Source: Aurifilum marmelostoma (Eukaryota > Ascomycota > Sordariomycetes > Diaporthales > Cryphonectriaceae). Taken from it: a stretch of DNA of 64,000 nucleotides. Below the pieces are notes generated by a model. The model searched no databases. It saw nothing but the letters and a program-made list of their open reading frames with translations, and was not told the origin of the DNA. Shown here piece by piece: positions 55,186 to 64,000 of the stretch (positions are counted from its first letter, which is position 1; the number at the start of each line of letters is the position of its first letter). The translations under genes and the position numbers were made by a program. The stretch covers positions 547,001 through 611,000 of the forward strand of contig JAMXSV010000004.1 in NCBI GenBank assembly GCA_027559495.1, read 5' to 3'.

Positions 55186-57825
55186 TCTCTGCAGTTTTGG
55201 AGATCAAAATTGACACCAACAGAAACGCGCAGACTTGGTCTGGTCAAGGTTTTTTTTGAACGAGTTGAAAGATCTGTGGTTTTGAGATCTGAAACAACAC
55301 TGAAACCAGCAACCATCCAAAAGCGACTGAACGCTGGCTGGATGTTTGTAAACGGGCCCCTAGGTACTAGACTCTTTGACGATGCCTGTCGGGGTACTCA
55401 GAACCCCAAATCCGCCAAATCCGCCACAAGCGAGTGCTTGATCACCTTATTAGGGAATATCACACGGGGCCCAGATCTATCATCATTATCATCATTTACA
55501 GCAGAATTGAAGATTGAGATTGGCGTTTTACCTTCCCTATGAGATCTGAAACACTATTTACCTCAGACGCACGCTGAAAGACACCAATTTAGCTGTCAGT
55601 GTCTTGATGATGAATATTGACCTAGCCGCTGCTCAACAGGTTGATGAGATGGGTTTGTAATGCAGCATGTCTATCGCTGTAGCCACAGGAAAAAGAAAGA
55701 AAGAGAATGCAGCATGTTTACCGCCGTAGCCACCTTGGAAAAACAAAATCCAGGAAATTTTAATAAACAGTTCGACAATTCCAAAATCCGAAGCAGGAAA
55801 CATAGATACTCCATGTGGGTCAGAATACCACCTTCTCGAGGTGCTATATGTGGGGGGGGGGGTGGCGGGGTTCTTTTCTTCCTCTTGGCTCAGATCTGGA
55901 TGAGATCTCGCACATTGTATCAGCATACATTCGTGAGCGACCTGCTCCAGTCTGGTTGGTTTTCCCTCCGGCACCTTTTCTACCTGTAGAGTCACTGCTT
56001 GGCCTGGCTCGCCACCAACACCAAATCATCGACCTTTTGATATCCAAAATCAATATGTATGCATTGTGATCGAGCTAGTTCATAATACTAGTTTATAATA
56101 TTGACATTATCGGTTTTTCATGTTTATGCCACACACATCACAGCATCAAGAAGCGTTATCGTGACAGCCCTAGGGTGATCTGGTCGGGTCCTTAACCGAC
56201 TCCAGCTGCCGGTCTTGCTTTACAGAACCCGGAACTGGAGGCGGTGGGCTTGATTTTAATTCCATCGATGCTGGGTGGGGGCGTTGGGACCCATTGGCCG
56301 GGGGTGATGATATGTGCAATGGTAATTCCGCTGAGGTTAGGTGGATGCGCTCTCGCGCTTTCGCGTCTTCGTCTTTCAGTTTTCAGGAGACGAGCAAAGC
56401 ATTACTGCCCGCAGCACGTGGGGAACCTCTGGGAGAATATTCTCGGCTTATCCCCATGGAATGTCCGTGGCCCCAATATTTCCTTCCCGTGTAGCCAAGA
56501 AACTAACAAAACCACCAGGCACAAGGTGTGGCGCTGCGGGGCCGGGCCCGGCACTCAACACGACCCATGGACCATGTGGACGCCCGTCGTGAACACTGCG
56601 TACGTGGTATCTGCTCTCCACTGTCGTATCATGGCACATGATCACTGTGCTTGACAATAACGGGCGTTGGTCAGTCTACCTAGTACGACGCATCTTGCCA
56701 TGTTCATTGTCATCCTTCAGTGACCCACAAGGGGAGATGTATCGAACGGAACTGCCGCTGCACAGGCAAGATGAGGGAAGCCATACCGAAGTACAAGTCA
56801 CAGTGGATGGCAAGACTGAGAATTATAATCAGTAATGACACGCACACAGAGATGCGACCCAGAGAGAAGAGCCGAGGCTGGGATCGATCAGTCATACCAT
56901 GATCAATAATCCATTGGCACACCCCCTGAAGGGGGAAAAAAAATTGCTGCCATCGTTGCATAGTGACATCAGAGGAGGATGAATAAGCTTTTAGATCCTG
57001 CCCAAGGGCCGAAGCGCCAGTCCTTCCGCGTGGAGCCTCCTACTCCGCTATCTGGCAGTTTTCCCTTCCAGGGTAGACCTGAAACCTCGAATGGGTTTCT
57101 CTCCGCTTCTTGCCTTGCAGACGGGTGTTATTCGGCGCCGCATGCCAACGCGCGAAGTGTGTGTACTTGACGGCTGACCCGCCCGGTTCCCGGATGGTCA
57201 TACAAAGCCGAGCCGAGGCGCGAACACACTACACTGCATACACAAGACCCTTTTCTTTCATCGACTTTGCGTGTTCTGTGGGCGATATCTGCCGTTAGCA
57301 ACGAGCACGTCATCTCCAAGGAGTGGAGGTCTAAGGAAAGGGCGCGCCGGGGGGGGGGGACACAACATGTACATACGGTATTGTACATACGAGATGTGTG
57401 TGTTCGGGACAGTGGACTTCCGAGGCGGAACGCACAGTGCTGCCCTACATAGTATGATACAACCCATCACAGTGGGATCAACCTCGTCATGATTAGAATT
57501 CCACATCCGGAAACTGGGTCAACATACGGGGGGGGGGGAGAAGGGGGGGGGGGGCAAAGAGTCCTTCTTCGGGATTCCGATGTGGACGAGATCGCAGGGA
57601 CTGTCTCTGGTATAATAAAGGCGTGACCCCAGGAGCTTGAACGGTTTGTAGGTTCCTGATCAGACCTCGACACAAGACGAGAACATCTGCAGAACGACCT
57701 GAGATTCCCGCCGCACAAGAATTCCGATACCGCCAAACATCAGCAAAAAGAACGATAGACCGCACGACGATACCAAGAAGCAATAAAACATCAGAAAGAA
57801 AGAAAAAGAAGAAAAAACTTGAGAT
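55186..57825. other. 2.6-kb intergenic region with G tracts
   Basis: No supported gene. Contains G11 tracts at 55852-55862 and 57349-57359, and the double G tract at 57528-57554. A TATA-like TATAATAAA lies near 57611 before the NRPS-like gene. Confidence 0.5.
57528..57554 (+). repeat. paired poly-G tract (G11, 4 nt, G12)
   Basis: G11 at 57528-57538, four bases, then G12 at 57543-57554, about 270-300 bp upstream of the NRPS-like reductase ATG. G-quadruplex formation is possible. Exact run lengths are prone to sequencing error. Confidence 0.55.
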
Positions 57826-60800
57826 ATGGGATCCGTCGGCAACTGGGACGATACCCCCTATGGCAGACGTCTGCTGCCCACTCTTGTCGATCAGATCGCG
57901 ACGCAAGATCCTACCCGCGAATGCCTCTCGATCCCTCGGTCCTCTGAGCCCTCGGATGGCTGGAAGGTGGTCGACTGGAAGTCGATGGCCAACGCGGTCA
58001 ACCGCTGCGCTCACAAGATCGTCGAGCTCTTTGGCGAGCCCGAGAAGGACAGCTTCCCGACCATCGCCTACATTGGTCCCAACGATGTGCGCTACATCGT
58101 GACGATGATCGCCTGCGTCAAGGCAGGATACAAGGTGAGACGGTCACGTTTTTCTTCCCTCTTTCTTTCCTCGTTTTTGTTTTCAGAAACACCAAACATC
58201 ATCTTCTTCACAAACGTGGCGAACCACTAAGTCTGAGAGATGGATAAGAAAGAAACTAACCCACTATTCAGGCGCTGTTCATCTCGCCCCGAAACACCAA
58301 GGAGGGTCAGCTCAACCTTTTCAAGAACACCGACTGCAACATGATTGCCTTTGCCGGATCCTTCAAGGAAGTCGTCGAGCCCCTGCTCCAGGAGCGAAAG
58401 ATGCAGGCTGTCGAGGTCAGCCCTCTTGAGGCCTGGTTCCCCGAGGAGGAGGTTCCTCACTTTCCCTACAGCAAGAGGTTCAGCCAGGCCGAGTGGGACC
58501 CGCTCGTCGTCCTCCACACCAGCGGCAGCACCGGTCTGCCCAAGCCCATCATCGTGAGGCAGGGCATGCAGGCCTTCAGCGATGCGCTGCCGACCCTCCC
58601 CGTGTGGAAGGGCCAGAAGCCCGAGATCCTGGTCTGGGCCCAGGAGACCAAGAGACTGTTCACGCCTATGCCCATGTTCCACATGGCTGGCATTCTTGTT
58701 ACGACCATCATGGTCTTCTTCAACAAGAAGCCCATGGCCCTGGGCATCAGCGACCGCCCCACAAGCGCCGACCTCGTGATCGAGTGTCTGGAGCACGCGA
58801 ATGTCAACTCGGCCATGCTTGCGCCTGCCATCCTCGAGGACCTGAGCCAGACGGAGGAAGGCATTCGGGCAGTTGCCAAGCTGGACTCGGTGGCCTTCGG
58901 GGGTGGCAATCTGGCACGAGAATCCGGAAACCGCCTCGTCAAGAACGGTGCCGTGCTGCGCAACGTGATCGGAGCCACCGAGTTCGCCCCCTTCCCGACG
59001 TATGCAAAGTCCGACCCAGCCCTCTGGCAGTACTTTCACTACAACCAGGAGGTTATGGGCTGCGAGTTCCGCAGGTATGGAGAGGGCGAGGATGATGGGG
59101 TGCGCGAGCTCGTGATCGTGAGGAAGAAGGAGAACAGGAACCACCCAGGCCACCAGGGAATCTTCTACACGTTCCCAGACCTGAACGAGTGGAGCACCAA
59201 GGACCTGTACCGTCCCCACCCGACACTGGCCGACCACTGGATCTACCATGGGCGCGCAGACAACGTCATCGTCTTCAGCAACGGCGAGAAGCTCAACCCT
59301 GTGACCATCGAGGAGATCATCAGCGACCACCCGCGGATCAAGGGCGCCACGGTCGTTGGTGCACAGCAGTTTCAGGCCGGCCTCATCATCGAGCCTCAAG
59401 TGCACCCGCAGTCTGAGGAGGAGAAGCAGGCATTCCTGGACGACGTGTGGCCCCTGGTGGAACAAGCCAACAGTGAGACCGTCCAGCACGGCCGTATAGC
59501 CCGTGACCTTGTGATGCTCTCCAGCCCTGACAAGCCCTTTCCTCGCGCCGGCAAGGGCACCATCCAGCGAGCCGCCACGGTGAAGCTCTACGATGAGGAG
59601 ATCAAGAGGATGTATGCAGACAAAGATCATCAGGACCCGCAGCAGGATGGAGGACTCGAGCTTGACGTCGCATCGGAAGACGCCCTGACCGCGTCCATCG
59701 TCGAGATGTTCCGAGAATCTCTTCATGCGGACAAACTGGAGGCCGACGTCGACTTCTTTGCCGCTGGGGTCGACTCGCTAGGTGTTATGAACGCCGCCAA
59801 GCTCCTCCGCGCCGGCCTCAAGACAGCTGGACACGAGACTGACGCGAAGACCCTGGCGCCGAGAGCAATCTATACCAACTCGACCCCTCGTCGCCTGGCA
59901 GCATACATCCTCAAGACCATCGTGCACGGTCATGAGAACGGCACTCAGAGCGAGGACGAGCAGCAGCAGGAGGCGATGCGGGCCATCCACAAGAAGTACA
60001 CGGAGAACCTGACCGTTGCCAAGCCAGGCCGCCCAGACCCGCGCAACGAGGGCCAGGTCGTCGTCCTGACCGGCTCGACGGGGATGCTGGGCTCGTACCT
60101 CCTGGACCTGCTGGGCCGCAACCCTCGCGTGGCCAAGATCATCTGCCTCAACCGCGCGGCGGATGGAGGGCGCGCGCAGCAGGTCAAGGCCCTCGCGGAC
60201 CGTGGGCTGGATGTCGGGATCCTCGACACCAAGGCCGAGTTCCTGCATGCTGACATGTCAAAGTCGGACCTGGGCCTGGGTGAGGAGACGTACACGCGGC
60301 TGCAGGCCGAGGTGGACCGTGTGATTCACAACGCGTGGCCCGTCAACTTCAATATCCCCATCGAGTCCTTTGAGCCGTTCCTCGCCGGCGTTCGGTACGT
60401 TGGCGACCTCGCAGCCACGGCTACCAGGCGCGTCGCCGTCACGTTCATCTCGTCCATCGCTGTGGCTGAGCGCTGGAACCCGGCGCGGGACGGTGCTGAC
60501 AAGGTCCCCGAGCGGCGCCTGGAGGACATGAGCCTGTCGGCTGGTGGCTACGGTCGCAGCAAGATGGTGGGCAGCCTGATCATCGAGGACGCAGCGGCCA
60601 AGTCGGCGGGCGACTTTCCTTTTGCCGTCGTGCGTGTCGGGCAGGTTGCCGGGCCCGAGGCCAAGAAGGGCATGTGGAACCGCCAAGAGTGGCTGCCCAG
60701 TATCATGGCCAGCAGCCTGTACCTAGGGGCTCTGCCGGCGGACCTGGGCTCCATGGACAGGGTCGACTGGACGCCCGCCGAGCGCATCGCCAAACTCGTG

Positions 60801-61184
60801 CTCGAGGCTGCCGGCGTGTCGCGGGTGGTGGCGAGGGCGGACGATATCAACGGGTACTACCACGGGGTTAACCCTCACGAGACAGAGTGGGCGGGTCTGG
60901 CCGCAGCTGTCCAGGAGTTCTACGGCAAGGAGCGGATCGCGGAGCTGGTCCCTTTCGGCGAGTGGATCGACCGCCTGGAGAAGACGCAGGCGGACGGCGA
61001 GGCCAGCGTGGTCCGCAACCCTGGGGTGAAGCTCATCGACTCGTACAGGGGCATGGCGTCTGCCTCTGCGGGGCCTGTGGTCTATAACATGAAGGAGACG
61101 GTGGAGAGATGTCCTGTTGCGAGGGAGACTGTGGCTGTCACGGCTGAGATGATGAAGCACTGGTGTAGCCAGTGGGGATTCTGA
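57826..61184 (+). CDS. NRPS-like adenylate-forming reductase (A-T-R), about 1073 aa
   Basis: Adenylation, thiolation and terminal reductase domains in one protein: activates a carboxylic acid, loads it on a phosphopantetheine arm and reduces it with NADPH to an aldehyde or alcohol. Two exons: 57826-58134 and 58272-61184; 137-nt intron. A domain: phosphate loop LHTSGSTGLPKP (about 185-196), GATEFAPFP, YHGRADNVIVFSNGEKL and KGTIQR. T domain: DFFAAGVDSLG with the phosphopantetheine Ser near 605. R domain: VVVLTGSTGMLGSYLL near 700-715 and Tyr-x-x-x-Lys in YGRSK near 862. C-terminus is RCPVARETVAVTAEMMKHWCSQWGF. Domain order matches the fungal NRPS-like family with carboxylic-acid-reductase-like enzymes. 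Substrate is not predictable. Lies 1.3 kb upstream of the RdRP gene, with no obvious other cluster genes. Confidence 0.9.
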
Positions 61185-62469
61185 ATGGAGACCAAGTTGG
61201 AGTTTCTTGAGGTCTAGAAGAAGGAGCCCGGTGAATCAATACATAGCAGGAGTAGCCACATGTCTAGAACTGAAATATAGTCTCTTCCAGCAGAGAAAAC
61301 TGGTCCAAATCTTGTTGCTGACGAGGAAGAAGATGAACATAATGATGCTGTTGAGAAAAACAAGAAATGTCCTGTAGTCAACCTGGACCTAGCAACTTTG
61401 AGAATTGTTTATAATAAGAAATTGGATGACATTGTTTCCCTGGCCAGTCTGACATACATAATTTTGATTGACAAAAGGACACAATCACAAAGGCATTTTC
61501 TTTTTCCTTTTTTCGAGTATTGTTGTCTCTGCCCTTGTACTGTGTAGGACGATGCATGGCCAAAAGACTGGTCGATTGGCCAAAAAGTTAAGGGGGGAGA
61601 AAAAAAGTATCCACTTCTTTTTTTCCTTTTTTTTTTAAAAAAAAAAAAAGGAAGTGAAAACCTGGGAATGTGAGATGGTGCTCGTCTGTGAAAAGTGGAT
61701 ACCTTTCTTTCGAGATGTGGATATCTTTTCTCGAAAGTGGATACTTTCTTTTCAATCCCTCAAACCTTGGATGTGCTTACCGTCGTGTGTGGATCCTTTT
61801 TTTTTTCTCCCCACATCAAACTCAGTAACAAACAACGCTCATTCAATTTTTTTTTTCAGGCAGGAAAGGATTATTTCACTTCAACCACTAGGAGTGATGA
61901 TCTCTCTCTTCTTGACATACAATTTGAACACTGTCTTGTTAACTTTCCCTCACCAGATTCTTCACCCTGGCTCAAGGCGCCCAGAGAATATGCAGGTGTC
62001 TGTGTGCGCTCCCTCACCAGGGCCTACTTGGTGAATTCCAGGCGGGTCTGTATCCCCACTCCCTGGATTTGGAATGTAGAATCACTTGCAACCTTGATGC
62101 CTTGCATATCCCATGTCAGGTCTATTATTTTGAAGATATCTTCTTATCCTTGAGAAGCCTTGGAACACACAACATCTTTGCATAGAAAAGGACATTTAAA
62201 CACTCAAAATACTTGACAAGGAATTATTCTACAGTCTAGATGGCGGGCATGATATGACCGTTGATGAATAGCGAAGCGTTGGCAGCGCTGTAACCTCATC
62301 ATTGCGACGCGCTATTGCCGCGATGAATGTGACTAAGTCCATCCAACACCTGCAGCACCTGCGTCTTCGAGCCCCTTGCGTGAAATCTTAAACACAACAA
62401 CAATCAACAACCAAGAAGCCCTGTGAGACTGACCACAACATCACCGAGTCTGATTCATGTCATCTCGAC
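61185..62469. other. intergenic, AT-rich, includes a small inverted-repeat element
   Basis: No supported gene. Sequence from 61250 to 61560 and 61850 to 62155 is AT-rich; short frames lack family features. A small repeat with inverted ends lies at 61594-61812. Confidence 0.5.
61594..61812. repeat. about 220-bp AT-rich element with imperfect inverted ends and GTGGATA repeats
   Basis: Left end (61594-61614) reads GGGGAG, a run of A, then TATCCAC; right end (61789-61812) is GTGGATCC, ten T and CTCCCC. The two are inverse complements apart from A-run length and 2 nt before ATCCAC. Inside is a 45-bp palindrome-like CACTTC...GAAGTG stretch (61612-61656) and GTGGATA at 61695, 61716 and 61737. One copy (61733-61748) has 6-bp arms. 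No clear target-site duplication. Could be a MITE-like remnant or a low-complexity coincidence. Confidence 0.45.
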
Positions 62470-64000
62470 ATGCCTCCAGATAATTCATCGCTCTTCCAGT
62501 CCAGGGTCGAGGGTCGAGCTCACAAGACTCCCCAGGCCGTCAATTCTGTGGTTCCTATCCGGAATAAAACTGGGCCTGGTCCGACATCTCCCCGCTCCTC
62601 GAGGACCTGGGATCACGATGTCCCCTCGCCCGAGAGGCCGTCCGTCTCATCGACGAGCCGTTCTATACCGATCTCTGACCTGTCCTCTCAATCAACCTTC
62701 TCGCCTGAATTAGAACGGATTTCGGTCTCGCCAACACCCTCCGAGCTCGACGCTTTAGAGGAATCCTTCTGCGAGTATGACATTCAGCCGGCAACCCCTG
62801 CCGGGGAGGATGCCCTGTACCCCGAGCTTCCATCCCTTGAGACGACCTCTGCCACACACCTCGTGGATGACGCAGAGGAACACGACGAAGACAAGCAGCC
62901 ATCCTTCTATTCATGCTCCTCTTCATCCCGCTCAAGCTCGTTCGAGGATGTGGAGCTGTACACGTCCAATTCCATAGGCGACCGTCTACGCCTTGTGTGG
63001 CGTGAGTTCCATGTCTGTCCATTGTCATGAGTGGGATGCTGCCGCTCTTGGCTCCTTTTACATCGTGAAATTGACCTCTAGATTCAGCAAAGCCACCGTC
63101 TGTCTCAGCCAATGCTCCATTCAGCGCGCTCTGGGAGGTGTCACGAGTCGCCTTGCACTGCAACGTCGATCCGTCTGATATCAATTTGCAGTGGTGCGAG
63201 AATTGGAACGACATCGACATCTTCTGGGCCAGCCTCAAGAGACATGCAGCTCTTCAGGGGAAGATGCTCCCAGTCAAGTCAGACCCTCAGGCCTGGCGGC
63301 TCAGCCTCGGGGGAGACTCTCCGTCCAGCGGGCAGGCTGTGATTTTGACAGCCTCTATGCACCCCAGCGGATCGAATTCCGGCTCTCCCATGCGGCTGAA
63401 GCTCCACCCCTTGAAGCTGGAACAGAGCTCCCGTCTGTTTCGTCGCTTTGGGTGGGACCGATTCCTCGAGGTTCGGCTGCCTGCGGTCGATTCCTGGCAG
63501 GCTACTGACGAGCAGGAACTGGAAGGCACCCTTGCCAGGTGGCTTACCAATGAGCCTCATCGCTTTATGCATCGTGAGTGGTCGGCATTCTATATCCGTG
63601 ACCGGCCACTCAAGCTGGACGAGCCCCAGCAGGGCAACCATGGTTCACCAGTAAAGACAGTCTTCTATGATCGGATCCTCTTTTTCGCTGAGAGGGGACG
63701 GGGTCTTCCAGTCGTCAGACGACTCCGACCAAGGGTACCTGATAGATCCACTGCCGTCACTCACCCGAGGACCGCCCTGGATAGAAACTCCATGTTAGAC
63801 TGGCTTCTGAACTGGGATGCCAATGGGCGGCAGTCTTATCTCAAACTGTTCCACCGCGTTGCTCTTGGTAGGTCTTCTTACCCCGCAATGGTATAATTAC
63901 ATCCTAGTGCCTGATCACTGACTCTCAACCCCCATCATCCTTGCGCAGGCCTGAGCAAGACGAGTCCTGTCATTGTGTTGCAGCAGGAGCAGATTCGCCA
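62470..64000 (+). CDS. RNA-dependent RNA polymerase of the QDE-1 type, 5' part, cut by the window edge
   Basis: Cell-suppressing RNA-dependent RNA polymerase used in fungal RNA silencing (quelling or meiotic silencing). Start ATG 62470. Exon 1 62470-63001, exon 2 63082-63867, exon 3 from 63950 to the edge; introns 80 and 82 nt. Residues 1-177 are Ser/Pro-rich and probably disordered. From WHSAKPP...ALWEVSRVALHCNVDPSDIN the fungal RdRP core begins. SLKRHAALQGKMLP, SPMRLKLHPLKLEQSSRLFRRFGWDRFLEVRLP, EWSAFYIRDRPLKL and FFAERGRGLP are typical of this family. The catalytic region (DxDGD) lies beyond base 64000. QDE-1, SAD-1 or RRP-3 type cannot be decided from this part. ALG|LSKTSPVIVL is the last visible junction. 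Confidence 0.88.

Noticed and set aside
56244..56654. 136-codon plus-strand frame
   Set aside because: GC-poor third positions and no motif; probably random in non-coding DNA.
52807..57825. RiPP cluster around the UstYa-like gene
   Set aside because: No precursor with repeated Kex2 sites, tyrosinase or peptidase gene in the flanks that I could find.
58227..59726. 499-codon antisense frame across the NRPS-like reductase
   Set aside because: Mirror of a highly GC3-biased gene; its sequence is Leu/His/Val-rich with no motif, while the plus strand has clear A-domain motifs.

Overview
This window looks like nuclear DNA of a filamentous ascomycete (Pezizomycotina; Sordariomycetes seem likely but are not proven). 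Genes are interrupted by short GT-AG introns, mostly about 45-210 nt, with CTRAC-like branch points. The families are typical of moulds: a Zn2Cys6 regulator, a ferric reductase, a Ctr copper transporter, an amidase-signature enzyme, a GH65 acid trehalase, a fungal CorA-like protein, a UstYa-like protein, an NRPS-like A-T-R reductase and a QDE-1-type RNA-dependent RNA polymerase. I saw no bacterial operons, CRISPR arrays, rRNA or convincing tRNA genes.

Layout. 0-28 kb is gene-rich. It holds the N-terminal half of an ABCC transporter (minus, cut by the window edge), a SnoaL/NTF2-like protein, a Zn2Cys6 regulator with an apparent 1-nt frameshift, and a divergent ferric reductase/Ctr pair that looks like a metal-uptake module. 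Then come a membrane-anchored 3beta-HSD-like dehydrogenase, a secreted amidase, acid trehalase, a sedoheptulose-bisphosphatase-like phosphatase, a small mitochondrial-type protein and an SRR1-like protein. 28-42 kb is gene-poor and accessory in character. It holds a gene with likely compensating frameshifts, two related PD-(D/E)XK-like (DUF7924-type) genes of which one has altered motif residues, a 2-oxoglutarate oxygenase pseudogene with several stops, and a small secreted cysteine-containing protein. 42-55 kb holds a photolyase with a probable dual-targeting start, an F-box-like gene, an unrecognised 537-aa gene, a ten-exon CorA-like gene with a 9-nt microexon, and a UstYa-family gene with both HxxHC motifs. 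57.8-64 kb holds an NRPS-like adenylate-forming reductase and the 5' part of an RNA-silencing polymerase, separated by AT-rich DNA with a small repeat that has inverted ends.

Functional links that can be argued: ferric/cupric reduction plus high-affinity copper import from one shared promoter; trehalose hydrolysis by the secreted/vacuolar trehalase, with the SHB17-like phosphatase in central carbon metabolism next door (probably coincidental); and possible secondary metabolism (UstYa-like and NRPS-like enzymes), although these are about 2.6 kb apart with no precursor peptide gene seen. Exon boundaries were worked out by hand from splice signals, frame closure and family patterns, and have no transcript support. 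Family names come from recalled motifs, not from database searches.
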